The position numbers and the translations under genes were made by a program. DNA of 64,000 nucleotides from Clostridiales bacterium (lineage in GTDB: Bacteria; Bacillota; Clostridia; Christensenellales; Aristaeellaceae), in assembly GCA_016930575.1 (NCBI GenBank), contig JAFGGL010000050.1:1-64000 (forward strand). The letters run 5' to 3'. Under the pieces are notes generated by a model that saw only the letters and a list, made by a program, of their open reading frames with translations, was not told the origin of the DNA and searched no databases. Each line of letters opens with the position of its first letter. Positions within the stretch are counted from its first letter, which is position 1. Of this stretch, positions 8,855 through 17,398 are shown piece by piece.

Positions 8855-11800
8855 TTACGGGAGTATCACATCTTTTTCGGACGTGAATCCCTTGATAGAT
8901 ATTTCCCTGCCGTTGACGCTTCCCATGATAAAGGCAAAAACCGAAAGCTTTGTCGGCGGGTTCTTGTACAGCAGCGACAGGGGAACCTTTAGTTCCAAAC
9001 ATTCACCGTATGCTACGTCGTAGACGGTCGCAACGACGGTGGACGACGCGTTGAATATATGCGCCTGCCCGCCGAAGGGTAAATACAGCCGAATATTATA
9101 CTTCTCCCTGTTTTCGTTGTAGATGTCGAAGAGAAACTGCGGGAAGATCTGGTAAAACTCCAGGCCGCATCCTTCGTCGTATGAGATCGGCGGGTCGTGC
9201 ACTTCCACCATGAGATACAGAAATTCGCCGTCGCTTACGCCATAGACTTTTTTCAGATCCGTGCCCGGTACGGCGGCGGCAACGCCTCCGCTTATGAAAG
9301 CGGCCAGGGGTTTCACGCCTTTCCAGTCATCCGGCAGTCCGTCGATTTTGATTTCGATATCGTCAAGCAGCGCCCCGACATCGGCTTTCGCCTTCTGCAG
9401 GTCGCCGTCCGCGAGGGTGGCGCCGATGCCGTTCAGCGCCGTACGAAGCGTGGGGTAATCCAGGTCCCTGCCTGTTTTCCAAAACAGCAGAAGGTCCGCT
9501 TTCGCCGTCTCAATCAGGTCGTTGATGTCCCGGACGGCCTTGCCGCGGTCAAGCCGAAGCTCCGCCTTCGATCCGGCGGAATCGAAGGCCACGCTGAAAT
9601 CCTGCACCAAGCCGTCTTCCGTCGATACGCTGATCGTATACTGCCCGCCAAGCCCTGAGAAGCTTGCTTCGCCATTGCAGTCTGTAACAAGGCTCCCGCC
9701 GGATTTCCAGGATTCAAACAATTCCTTCATCGCGGCGTAAGCTTTTTTGGGGGTATAATTCATCGTAAGAAGCTCGGTTCCGATACTGATGATCTTATAC
9801 GGGTCAGTTGCCCATGAGGGATTATCGGGGATTGAATGCATCATCTGAACACCCTGTACGTACGGCAGGCTCATCGCAATTCTATACATGGACGTATTCC
9901 ATTCCGCCTGCGTTTCCTCCGTCATCCCGTCGTGCCAGAATATACCGGTCATCGGGTCTTCGCTTCCGTAATCCTCAACCCTCGTCGGGTAGGAGAACAT
10001 CTCCGTCAGAATGACCGGAAGGCCGGCGAGATCATGATACGCCTGGATGATATCCCGAACCGTGCACAGGTCGATGGGCACCTCGATCACGCCGTGCTGC
10101 AGCTCGATCCCGATATAATCCGGCCGTACTCCGTTATCAAGCATGGTTTTCAATAGTGTATATGGACTTGGCGGGCAAGTAAACTCAGTGCCGTTAAGCT
10201 GAAAGCAATGAAAGGAAGGGCACACCGAGTAACCCAGCTTGATATCAGGAGCGGCATCCCTCGCCGCATCAAACATGATTTTCGTCAGATCGATCATATC
10301 CTGAGTGTTGAGAGCCGTTTGATGATCAGAAACGGCTGATATTATCGTATGGCGGTTTTCTCCGTTTACCGTCAAAGAAGGTTCGACGATAATATTAATG
10401 TACTCTACATTTCCCCTAACGTTCGCAACGGCAGCCTTAACAAATTCCGCCACTTGTTTCTTATAGTTCTCGAAATCCAGGTCGGCAGCCCAGCGTGGCA
10501 CCCAGTCCTCCCCAACGCATGGCATTTGCGCTATGACTCCCCATCCCTGATCCAGCATTCTTTCCAGCATCAAGTTGTACACAAAAAAGTTATTAGTGCT
10601 TTTGGATACGGATATATTCTCCCAGCTTAACTCCCCCATGTCGTATAAATAGTTAAAGCCGATCTCCAGCCCCGCCTTGTAGCTTGGATCCGTACCGCCT
10701 TTGTTGAGGCCTCCGCCGTACCCCAGGATGAAGTCGAGTTCGTTTTGTTCATATGCTACGGTTGCTCCGGTCACGGGCTGCCCCGCTTCGTCTTCGACCT
10801 TGACCGTCAGCGTGCCGTACCTTCCGGCGATGCCTGTGCCGGAAATCTCCATGACCATCGTTTCCTTTGCGCCGATGGAATAGCTGAGCACATCGTACGC
10901 GTACGCGGCTTTCTTCTTCTCATCGCCTTGTGTTCCGGCCTTCAGCAGGCTTGCCTCCCCCGAGGCGAGCGCGTCAAGGACGGCGGAGGAGAAAACGTAC
11001 CCCTGTCCGGTCAGCGATCCCCATTTCTCCCGCGCGCGCCTGTATTCGGTCCTCGCGAACTCGTAGACAAGGTTGACGGTCTGTACCTTGTATTCATCCA
11101 GCAGGTACCCCTCTCCCCCGTTGTCGGCATACAGCGGGATCGTCCCGATACCGGGCACCGTCCACAGCATGATCAGGAATACTCTCTCGTTGGGCGGTAT
11201 GGCGAAATACGGCTTTCCGCCCGCATATGACGCTCCGGGAATCATCGCGTTTCTGAGTTGCCCGATGCTTGCGCGCTGCGGAACGGGCACATCCATGTCA
11301 CCGATGGGAAAGGCTCCGTAGACGGGGCCGTACCAGGAAGGCGATACCCTTTCTTCCAACGCGCCCATCTGCAGCAATTCGCCCTCCGGACTGTAGGCAT
11401 CGAGTTTGAGGGCCGCAATCGCCGGCAGCCGGAAATTGAACTCGATACTGTTCCCTGCGCAAGACACGGTCTTCGTCATTTTGAAATACTTCTGCGCCAG
11501 ATACCCGCCTTTGAATTGAATGTAATGCGCGGGATCGCTTGCCAGAGAATCCGCCGATACGGAAAGCTTTTCCGACCGCGGAACCACGACGCTGAAGCGT
11601 CCGGAATTGTTTGTCCTCAGGCCTGCGACCTCCGTCCAATTCTCGTTCAGGATCCGGATCGTCGCCGGAACGGGCTTTCCGCTTTCGTCCGTGACCTGGC
11701 CGAATACCTCCACGTCCGGTTTCACGGCTTCGCCGTTTTCCGGAACCGTAGATTCCGCCGCGGCCGTTCCCGGGCAAGTCTGTAAACAAAAAGGGCACAA

Positions 11801-11857
11801 TATCAGCATGACTGCGAATACTGCCGCCGCTATGAGCATATTCGATTTTCTGTCCAT
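8855..11857 (-). CDS. Secreted multidomain protein with GH10-like (xylanase-fold) domain
   Basis: Large exported protein of 1000 residues. An N-terminal signal peptide (MDRKSNM, hydrophobic core, cleavage near AAAES) is followed by a carboxypeptidase-regulatory-like beta domain (VFGQVTDESGKPVPATIRI, residues ~45-110), a second such domain (LTVKVEDEAGQPVTGATV, ~350-375), then a TIM-barrel resembling glycoside hydrolase family 10 (~375-720). Likely catalytic acids are Glu in YINIIVEPS and Glu in PVILTEMF; PDYIGIELQHG matches the GH10 strand-6 motif. The Asn usually before the acid/base Glu is absent. The C terminus (~840-1000) looks like a CBM9-type carbohydrate-binding module. GGGAGGGC sets the start at 11857, and a good promoter lies upstream. 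A xylan-type polymer is a guess. Confidence 0.75.
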   Translation of the reverse strand: MDRKSNMLIAAAVFAVMLILCPFCLQTCPGTAAAESTVPENGEAVKPDVEVFGQVTDESGKPVPATIRILNENWTEVAGLRTNNSGRFSVVVPRSEKLSVSADSLASDPAHYIQFKGGYLAQKYFKMTKTVSCAGNSIEFNFRLPAIAALKLDAYSPEGELLQMGALEERVSPSWYGPVYGAFPIGDMDVPVPQRASIGQLRNAMIPGASYAGGKPYFAIPPNERVFLIMLWTVPGIGTIPLYADNGGEGYLLDEYKVQTVNLVYEFARTEYRRAREKWGSLTGQGYVFSSAVLDALASGEASLLKAGTQGDEKKKAAYAYDVLSYSIGAKETMVMEISGTGIAGRYGTLTVKVEDEAGQPVTGATVAYEQNELDFILGYGGGLNKGGTDPSYKAGLEIGFNYLYDMGELSWENISVSKSTNNFFVYNLMLERMLDQGWGVIAQMPCVGEDWVPRWAADLDFENYKKQVAEFVKAAVANVRGNVEYINIIVEPSLTVNGENRHTIISAVSDHQTALNTQDMIDLTKIMFDAARDAAPDIKLGYSVCPSFHCFQLNGTEFTCPPSPYTLLKTMLDNGVRPDYIGIELQHGVIEVPIDLCTVRDIIQAYHDLAGLPVILTEMFSYPTRVEDYGSEDPMTGIFWHDGMTEETQAEWNTSMYRIAMSLPYVQGVQMMHSIPDNPSWATDPYKIISIGTELLTMNYTPKKAYAAMKELFESWKSGGSLVTDCNGEASFSGLGGQYTISVSTEDGLVQDFSVAFDSAGSKAELRLDRGKAVRDINDLIETAKADLLLFWKTGRDLDYPTLRTALNGIGATLADGDLQKAKADVGALLDDIEIKIDGLPDDWKGVKPLAAFISGGVAAAVPGTDLKKVYGVSDGEFLYLMVEVHDPPISYDEGCGLEFYQIFPQFLFDIYNENREKYNIRLYLPFGGQAHIFNASSTVVATVYDVAYGECLELKVPLSLLYKNPPTKLSVFAFIMGSVNGREISIKGFTSEKDVILP

Positions 11858-11980
11858 CGTTTCGCCCTCCCGGGTCGTCATCAAAGAATGGATGAGAGAA
11901 ACCCGCGCCGTGTCGTTTTTACGTCAATCCGGTAACAACAAATCTTTTAGCCGAAGGCAACCGGCTTCCCGATGAATATC

Positions 11981-12009
11981 ATTCTAGCATAATACCCGCC
12001 AAATGTTAA
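11981..12009 (-). promoter_or_regulatory. Promoter for the secreted GH10-like gene
   Basis: On the minus strand TTAACA (12004-12009) and TAGAAT (11981-11986) are separated by exactly 17 bp, with an extended TG before the -10. The transcript leader would be about 115 nt. The rest of the 267-base gap up to the next gene holds only a short palindrome GTAAAGCTTTAC near 12100. Confidence 0.75.
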
Positions 12010-12124
12010 GACGCCGGATGCGGCATATACTGCCTAAAGCCATCACTCATAAAGGTACAATTTATCATACTTCGTCATCATCACATCGGTGTAACCCGTA
12101 AAGCTTTACGCCCTGTAAACTTAT

Positions 12125-13207
12125 CTATACGTACCGGCCGAATTTCTGCACCGCCTCAAACAGCGCGAAGATGTTTTCCAGCGGTGTGTCCGGCTGGATG
12201 TTGTGCGCGGGCGCAAGCACCAGGCCGCCGCCTTCGCCCGCCTGGGCTATCCTGCGCTTCACCTCGTCCTCCACGTCCTGAACGCTTCCGCGCGGCAGGA
12301 CGTGCTGCACGTCGATGCCGCCGAAGAAGACCAGGTCTTTCCCGTATTCCCTTTTCAAAACGCCCAGGTCCATCCCGCTTGCCAGCGGCTGGATGGGGTT
12401 TAAGACGTCCACCCCGATCCCGATGAAGTCGGGAATCACCGGGGCGACGGCGCCGCAGGAATGGTAGGCGATCTTGATTTTCGGGTTTTTGCTTTTGATC
12501 GCGGCGATGATTCTTTTGTGCAGGGGCTTGATGCGTTCGCGGTATATCTCCGGGCTGATGAGCATGTTCGCCTGCGTTCCGAGGTCGTCCCCCAGCCAGA
12601 TCATATCGCAGGAAAGCTCCGCCAGGCACTCGGCAATCGCGAGATTGAACGCCGTAACCTTCTCCAGCAGGCGGCCGACATAGGCTTCGCCCAGGTACAG
12701 GTCCATCAGGAACTTCTCAAGCCCGACCAGGTTCCAGCACAGTTCGAACACCGTCGCCTCCAGATCGGCGATGACGGCGTACTCCCCGCGGTAGGCTTCG
12801 ATGCGTTGTTTTGCCAGGGTATAGCGGCTGTCAGCCTGCGGGTCGGGCAGGACATAGGCGTCCACGTCCTCCACGGTCTGCGCGCCGGCCAGCGGGCGGA
12901 CAAACGCCTCGTCGTACAGGCCGGCGCGCCGGTAGCGCAGCCCGAACTCGTCTTCCAGTGCGCCGTCCGGTAGCGTACGCGTCGGGCGCTCGCGCCCGGG
13001 CCCGACGCAGACGGCGTCGTTGCCGAGGCGGTTTAATATCTCTACGTGGGAAATGCGCGTGGACAGGAAGGAATCCTCCGCCTCAAACGGCAGCCGCATC
13101 TGTCTGCCGAGGGCTTCGGCGATCTGCGGCGTCAGCGTGGCGAATATAGGGACGCGGTCCGGCTGGCGCTTATCGATCGCGCAGAGGAAACGCTCTCTTC
13201 TGTTCAT
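12125..13207 (-). CDS. URO-D/MtaA-superfamily methyltransferase-like protein
   Basis: Member of the uroporphyrinogen decarboxylase-like family, whose relatives outside haem synthesis (MtaA, CmuA and O-demethylase components) move methyl groups to or from corrinoid proteins. The 360-residue TIM-barrel protein starts MNRRERFLCAID and has the typical DRVPIF N-terminal motif, IWLGDDLGTQANMLISPEIY near residue 200, the probable zinc-binding IAYHSCGAV, and VFFGGIDVQHVLP. The third Cys ligand of MtaA is not seen; the last segment is LAPAHNIQPDTPLENI. The start at 13207 is set by GGAG about 10 bases upstream. It sits behind araC on the minus strand with its own promoter, apart from the main corrinoid operon. 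Confidence 0.82.
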   Translation of the reverse strand: MNRRERFLCAIDKRQPDRVPIFATLTPQIAEALGRQMRLPFEAEDSFLSTRISHVEILNRLGNDAVCVGPGRERPTRTLPDGALEDEFGLRYRRAGLYDEAFVRPLAGAQTVEDVDAYVLPDPQADSRYTLAKQRIEAYRGEYAVIADLEATVFELCWNLVGLEKFLMDLYLGEAYVGRLLEKVTAFNLAIAECLAELSCDMIWLGDDLGTQANMLISPEIYRERIKPLHKRIIAAIKSKNPKIKIAYHSCGAVAPVIPDFIGIGVDVLNPIQPLASGMDLGVLKREYGKDLVFFGGIDVQHVLPRGSVQDVEDEVKRRIAQAGEGGGLVLAPAHNIQPDTPLENIFALFEAVQKFGRYV

Positions 13208-13244
13208 TGGTTTATTCTCCTTGCCCTTGATACTGTCTGCCTGC

Positions 13245-13273
13245 ATTATACATGCGGCCCGCGCGCTTTGCAA
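13245..13273 (-). promoter_or_regulatory. Promoter for the minus-strand URO-D gene
   Basis: TTGCAA (13268-13273) and TATAAT (13245-13250) are 17 bp apart on the minus strand. It lies in the 79-base gap after araC, so this URO-D gene can be transcribed independently of the regulator. Confidence 0.75.
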
Positions 13274-13286
13274 CGAAACGCTGCTC

Positions 13287-14021
13287 TCAGGGCAGGACGG
13301 TATTCCCCTTGCGGAAAGCCGACGGCGTCGTGCCTACGCCCTTTTTAAAGGCGCGGCTGAAGGACTTGATATCCCGGTACCCGGTCGTCTCCGCCGCCTG
13401 CGTGACGGTTCTGCCCTTCGTCAGCTGCAGCCTCGCCTCTTTCATCCGCAGGCTGATGACGTATTGGTAGGGCGTCATTCCGACACTTCTGCGAAAGAGG
13501 CGGACGAAATACTGTTCGTTATAGCCGGCCATCGCGCTCAGCCGGCCCAGCGTGATGTTCTCGCCGATATGCCCGGCGATATACCGGAGCACATCCGAAA
13601 GCGGATGGACCGGCGCGGCGACCAGCCTGTGCTCGACGACGTATAGTTCAAAAACCTCCGCCAGCGCGTACACGAGCCTCCTGTCCTTTTTACCGATCGC
13701 GGCCGCCAGCGCATGCAGCAGGTGCCAAAGGAAGCCGTTTTCCTCTACCCGGCACTCGATGAGCTTAGCGACCATTGAAGGGGATACGTCGATGTGCATG
13801 AAGGTGCAGCGCAGCGGATCGGCGGCGTTTTGCCGCATCCGGTACGGCGAAGCCGACGGAAAGACGTACAGGGTCCCGGGGCGCAGCCGGATCTGCCGCC
13901 GGCTGTCCGCGTAATGGACCTCGCCCCCGTATACGTAATAAACCCGGCAGTACCCTGTCGGAATCTTCTCGTCAATCCGCCAGCAGGCGGAACAGGTGGT
14001 ATTGTCGTATTCCAGCAGCAT
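13287..14021 (-). CDS. AraC-family transcriptional regulator
   Basis: DNA-binding regulator of 244 residues, probably controlling the divergent corrinoid-methyltransferase operon. The N-terminal half is a cupin-type ligand-binding domain (RIDEKIPTGYCRVYYVYGG, LRPGTLYVFPSASPYRM). The C-terminal third has the double helix-turn-helix of AraC proteins: LGRLSAMAGYNEQYFVRLFR for the first helix pair and QAAETTGYRDIKSFSRAFKK for the second. ATG 14021 is chosen over the in-frame TTG at 14036 because GGGGGGC lies just upstream of the ATG. Its ligand is unknown; a methylated substrate of the neighbouring enzymes is the obvious candidate. Confidence 0.9.
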   Translation of the reverse strand: MLLEYDNTTCSACWRIDEKIPTGYCRVYYVYGGEVHYADSRRQIRLRPGTLYVFPSASPYRMRQNAADPLRCTFMHIDVSPSMVAKLIECRVEENGFLWHLLHALAAAIGKKDRRLVYALAEVFELYVVEHRLVAAPVHPLSDVLRYIAGHIGENITLGRLSAMAGYNEQYFVRLFRRSVGMTPYQYVISLRMKEARLQLTKGRTVTQAAETTGYRDIKSFSRAFKKGVGTTPSAFRKGNTVLP

Positions 14022-14044
14022 GGCGCCGCCCCCCAATCTGCCTT

Positions 14045-14073
14045 ATCCTATCAGAGCCGGAACAATAAGTCAA
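14045..14073 (-). promoter_or_regulatory. Promoter of the araC-type regulator
   Basis: TTGACT (14068-14073) and TAGGAT (14045-14050) lie 17 bp apart on the minus strand, about 24 bases before the regulator start codon. Confidence 0.7.
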
Positions 14074-14075
14074 TA

Positions 14076-14125
14076 TATGCGTACTAATTATCAGGTTATG
14101 GGGTTTGATATATCATTTATGCGTA
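14076..14125 (+). promoter_or_regulatory. Direct repeats TATGCGTA, candidate AraC operator
   Basis: TATGCGTA occurs at 14076-14083 and again at 14118-14125, 42 bp (about four helical turns) apart and in the same orientation. The first lies just upstream of the regulator's -35, the second inside the -35/-10 spacer of the divergent operon promoter. AraC-family proteins typically bind direct repeats. Confidence 0.5.
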
Positions 14126-14132
14126 TTATAAT
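14105..14132 (+). promoter_or_regulatory. Promoter of the corrinoid-methyltransferase operon
   Basis: TTGATA (14105-14110) and TATAAT (14127-14132) are separated by 16 bp. AAAAAGGAG then precedes the ATG at 14163. Confidence 0.75.
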
Positions 14133-14162
14133 GGAATACAGACGCAAAAAGGAGAGATCGCT

Positions 14163-15404
14163 ATGAAATTATCCGGCGATGATATAAGCACGCTGCGGGA
14201 GCTGGCCGCTTCCTATATGGAGATCGCGGAGCTTCCGGTGATGCGGGAGAAAATCGAGCTTTGGAAGGCGCTCAACCGCAGCAAGATGCAGCGGCCCATG
14301 GTATGCATCGACCAGCTGCCGTGGGATGAACTGTCCGCCGACGAAACGCTGCAATGCAGGATCGCCGACCCGTACTGGCGGAACGTGGAATGGGAACTGC
14401 GCGCCACGATCTACAAATGGAGGCATTTCCCCGTGGATATGGTGGTGGAGCCGTTCATCACCATCCCCAAGGTGATTGGAAACTCCGGCTACGGGCTGGG
14501 CGCCGAGTGCGACGTGCTCCGGCTCACCGAAGAAACGACCGCGCCGTCACGCCTGTATAAACAGGTGCTGACCGGTTTTGAGGACATCGGAAGAATACAG
14601 GATATGCGCATCAGCGTCGACGCGGCCAAAACGCGGGAGGTATGGGAACAGGCGCAGCATATCTTCGCCGGCGCCGCGCAGCTGATGCAGGGGCACGGGA
14701 TACAGTTCCACCTTGGCGTGTGGGATTACCTCACGGAAGTGATGGGTGTGGAGAACGCCTATATCGACTTTATGGATCGCCCGGACTTCCTGCACGCCTG
14801 CATGGACAGGATCACCGGCGCGGCCATCGCGGGCATCGAGCAGGCCAACGCACTGGGCGTGCACGACGATATTTCAAACCGCTGCCACTGCTCCTACGTC
14901 TATACCGACGAGCTGCTGCCCGGCTGCGGCGAAGGCAAGGGGCCCGTTTCGCAAAACAGCTGGGCTTTCGGCCTTGCGCAGCTGTTCACCTCGGTATCCC
15001 CGCGGATGATGGAGGAATTCGAGATTCCCTACATCTCCCGGATGGCGGAGTACTTCGGCATGATCTATTACGGTTGCTGCGACAGGCTGGACGACAGGCT
15101 GGACATCGTCAAAACGATACCGCATGTGCGCAAGGTCTCCTGCAGCCCGTGGAGCGACAGGAAGCGGTTCGCCGAGGCCATCGGCACGGAGCTGATCATG
15201 TCCAACAAGCCGACGCCGGCCTTCGTCGCTGAAAAGAGCGTCAACTGGGACGCGGTGGAGGCTGATCTGCGGCTGACCGTGGAGCTGGCGAAAGCCAACA
15301 ACGTCAACCTGGAGATGATTTTGAAGGACATCTCCACCGTCGCAAACCAACCCGACAGGCTGACCCGCTGGGCGGACATCGCCATGAAGGTCGTCGGCGC
15401 ATAG
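14163..15404 (+). CDS. URO-D-superfamily protein, first gene of corrinoid operon
   Basis: A 413-residue protein of the uroporphyrinogen decarboxylase-like superfamily, longer than its neighbours. After an N-terminal helical extension the barrel includes VVEPFITIPKVIGNSGYG, GIQFHLGVWDYLTEVMG, SNRCHCSYVYTDELLPGCG and FTSVSPRMMEEFEIPYISRM. At the usual zinc-site position it has MIYYGCCDRLDD, with Tyr-Gly-Cys in place of His-X-Cys, and no late Cys. It probably acts on a methylated substrate with the corrinoid protein encoded next, but it belongs to a divergent branch and its reaction is unknown. The start has AAAAAGGAG at 8 bases. Confidence 0.78.
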   Translation: MKLSGDDISTLRELAASYMEIAELPVMREKIELWKALNRSKMQRPMVCIDQLPWDELSADETLQCRIADPYWRNVEWELRATIYKWRHFPVDMVVEPFITIPKVIGNSGYGLGAECDVLRLTEETTAPSRLYKQVLTGFEDIGRIQDMRISVDAAKTREVWEQAQHIFAGAAQLMQGHGIQFHLGVWDYLTEVMGVENAYIDFMDRPDFLHACMDRITGAAIAGIEQANALGVHDDISNRCHCSYVYTDELLPGCGEGKGPVSQNSWAFGLAQLFTSVSPRMMEEFEIPYISRMAEYFGMIYYGCCDRLDDRLDIVKTIPHVRKVSCSPWSDRKRFAEAIGTELIMSNKPTPAFVAEKSVNWDAVEADLRLTVELAKANNVNLEMILKDISTVANQPDRLTRWADIAMKVVGA

Positions 15405-15578
15405 CACAATAAGTGTTAAGGCGTATAGAAAAGTGGGCGTCACGACCCTGTACAGGGAATAGACGGCGTGATAGAATAGACGAAACGAAAACGGGCAGCG
15501 CCGCAGCCGGTCTCGCCATGATCGATATATTCGCGGCAGGAAGAATATATACTGTTCAGCATACGGAAGGAGCAACTC

Positions 15579-16214
15579 ATGAATCTGTTTGAGGAAATCT
15601 CGGAAAATCTGCAAAAGGGAAACGCGAGGGGCGTTAAGGATCTGGTGCAGCAGGCCATCGACGAGAGGCGTCCGGCCAAGGAGATCCTGGATGAGGGGCT
15701 GCTCAGCGGCATGAGCATCATCGGAGAAAAGTTCAAGAACAACGAGATCTTCGTCCCGGAAGTCCTGGTCGCGGCGCGCGCCATGAACATGGGTGCGGCG
15801 CTGCTGAAACCGCTTCTCAAGGAAGCGGGCGTCAAGGCGTGCGGCAAGGCATGCATCGGCACGGTGAAAGGCGATCTGCACGACATCGGGAAAAACCTGG
15901 TGAAAATGATGATGGAGGGCAAAGGCTTCGAGGTGATCGACCTCGGTACGGATGTCGCCCCCGAAACCTTTGTGGAGACGGCCGCGAAGGAAAACTGCCA
16001 GATCATCTGCCTGAGCGCGCTTCTGACCACGACCATGTCCGGCATGGAGGACGTAGTGAAGGCCGCGGAGGCGGCGGGTATCCGCGACAAGGTAAAGATC
16101 ATGGTCGGCGGCGCGCCGCTGACCGACGCGTTCTGCCGGAAGATCGGCGCGGACGCCTACGCGCCCGACGCGGCCAGCGCGGCGGACAAGGCGGTAGAAT
16201 TCTGTTCCGCCTGA
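15579..16214 (+). CDS. Corrinoid (B12-binding) methyl-carrier protein
   Basis: Methyl carrier of the cluster: holds a cobalamin whose cobalt accepts a methyl group from one methyltransferase and hands it to another. The 211 residues are a complete MtaC/MttC/MtvC-type protein. The N-terminal helical B12-binding 'cap' (residues ~1-85) has EILDEGLLSGMSIIGEKFK. The Rossmann-like cobalamin domain has GTVKGDLHDIGKNLV, with the axial-ligand DxHxxG motif at ~106-111, then ICLSALLTTTMSGM and VKIMVGGAPLTDAFC. GAAGGAGC precedes the ATG. The 174-base gap before it contains the palindrome CCCTGTACAGGG (15446-15457) and may hold an internal control site. It is the only carrier in the window for six URO-D-like proteins. 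Confidence 0.93.
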   Translation: MNLFEEISENLQKGNARGVKDLVQQAIDERRPAKEILDEGLLSGMSIIGEKFKNNEIFVPEVLVAARAMNMGAALLKPLLKEAGVKACGKACIGTVKGDLHDIGKNLVKMMMEGKGFEVIDLGTDVAPETFVETAAKENCQIICLSALLTTTMSGMEDVVKAAEAAGIRDKVKIMVGGAPLTDAFCRKIGADAYAPDAASAADKAVEFCSA

Positions 16215-16245
16215 AAATACCGATTCCCCTGAAAGAGGCATAACG

Positions 16246-17373
16246 ATGAACCACAGGGAACGCGTACACGCGGTGCTCCACTATCGGCCGTACGACCGCA
16301 TGCCGCTGGTATCCTTCGGGTACTGGCCGGAGACGCTTACAAAATGGGCGGCGCAGGGCCATATCGAAGCCGAAGACGCCGAAGGCTACCGCCGGGACGG
16401 GGACAACGCGCCCGCGGACAGGCGTGTGATGAGAAAACTCGGCTTTGATTTCAACTGGTGCTCCACGGTGGGCGGGAACAGCTACCTGATGCCGCCCTTC
16501 AAAGAGGAAACGCTGGAGACGAAACCGGACGGCAGCCGCATCATCCGCAACGCCGAAGGGCTGATCGAAAAGGTCAACGACGCTATCGTGTCTATCCCGG
16601 CCATGGTCGGCACCTCGCTTACGGGGCGCGAAGCCTGGGAGGAACTCTACCTGCCGAGGCTCACGTTCAGCCCGGATCGGGTGGACGCGGAGACATTCCG
16701 CGCCCTGGCAGCGGAAAGCGGTCAACGGCTGCTGCCCCTCGGGCTGCAGGTGGGCAGCCTCTACGGCAACATCCGAAATATCCTGGGCGTGGAGGAGCTG
16801 AGCTACCTCGCCGTGGACGACGAGGTGCTCTACCGGGAGATCATCGACACCATCGGAAATTTATGCTATCAGGTTGCCGAAGCCGTATTGGCCTTCGGCG
16901 TCGCCTTTGATTACGCGCATTACTGGGAGGACATCTGTTTCAAGAACGGCCCGCTGATCAACCCGGCGGTGTTTAGAGAACTGGTCGCGCCGCATTACGC
17001 CCGCATCGGCAAACTGCTTTTATGCCACGGGATCGACATCACGTCGGTGGACTGCGACGGTTGCGTGGACCTGCTGGTGCCCGTATGGCTTGAAAGCGGC
17101 GTGAACACCATGTTCCCCATTGAAGTCGGCACGTGGAATGCCAGCGTCGCGCCGTGGCGCAAGTGCTACGGCAAAGAGCTACGGGGCGTGGGCGGCATGG
17201 ACAAGCGGGTCTTCGCGCAGGACAGATCCGCGGTGGACGCGGAGATTGAAAGGCTGAAGCCGCTGGTGGATCTGGGCGGGTACATCCCCTGCCCCGACCA
17301 CAGGATTCCCCCGGACGCGGAATTCGGCGTCACGGCGTATTACTGCGAGGCGTTCCGCAAAGCCTTCGGCTGA
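16246..17373 (+). CDS. URO-D-superfamily methyltransferase-like protein
   Basis: 375-residue member of the uroporphyrinogen decarboxylase-like family, following the corrinoid protein by 31 bases. It starts MNHRERVHAVLHYRPYDRMP, with the usual R-x-P loop, and has FDYAHYWEDICFKNGPLINPAVF near residue 220. Its C terminus carries the signature LGGYIPCPDHRIPPDAEF seen in a branch of URO-D proteins that act with corrinoid carriers. The His-X-Cys of MtaA is replaced by a VDCDG segment. A role as substrate-specific methyltransferase I, for example on a methoxylated or N-methylated compound, is inferred from position. Confidence 0.8.
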   Translation: MNHRERVHAVLHYRPYDRMPLVSFGYWPETLTKWAAQGHIEAEDAEGYRRDGDNAPADRRVMRKLGFDFNWCSTVGGNSYLMPPFKEETLETKPDGSRIIRNAEGLIEKVNDAIVSIPAMVGTSLTGREAWEELYLPRLTFSPDRVDAETFRALAAESGQRLLPLGLQVGSLYGNIRNILGVEELSYLAVDDEVLYREIIDTIGNLCYQVAEAVLAFGVAFDYAHYWEDICFKNGPLINPAVFRELVAPHYARIGKLLLCHGIDITSVDCDGCVDLLVPVWLESGVNTMFPIEVGTWNASVAPWRKCYGKELRGVGGMDKRVFAQDRSAVDAEIERLKPLVDLGGYIPCPDHRIPPDAEFGVTAYYCEAFRKAFG

Positions 17374-17398
17374 CGAACGGAAGAAGTGAACCCATCCA

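Noticed and set aside
15405-15578. A small gene between the first URO-D gene and the corrinoid protein
   Set aside because: Only short frames without binding sites; the region holds palindromes and is better read as a regulatory or spacer segment.
14874-16241. A 455-codon minus-strand frame over the URO-D and corrinoid genes
   Set aside because: It is a shadow of two well-supported genes in opposite orientation, without signals of its own.
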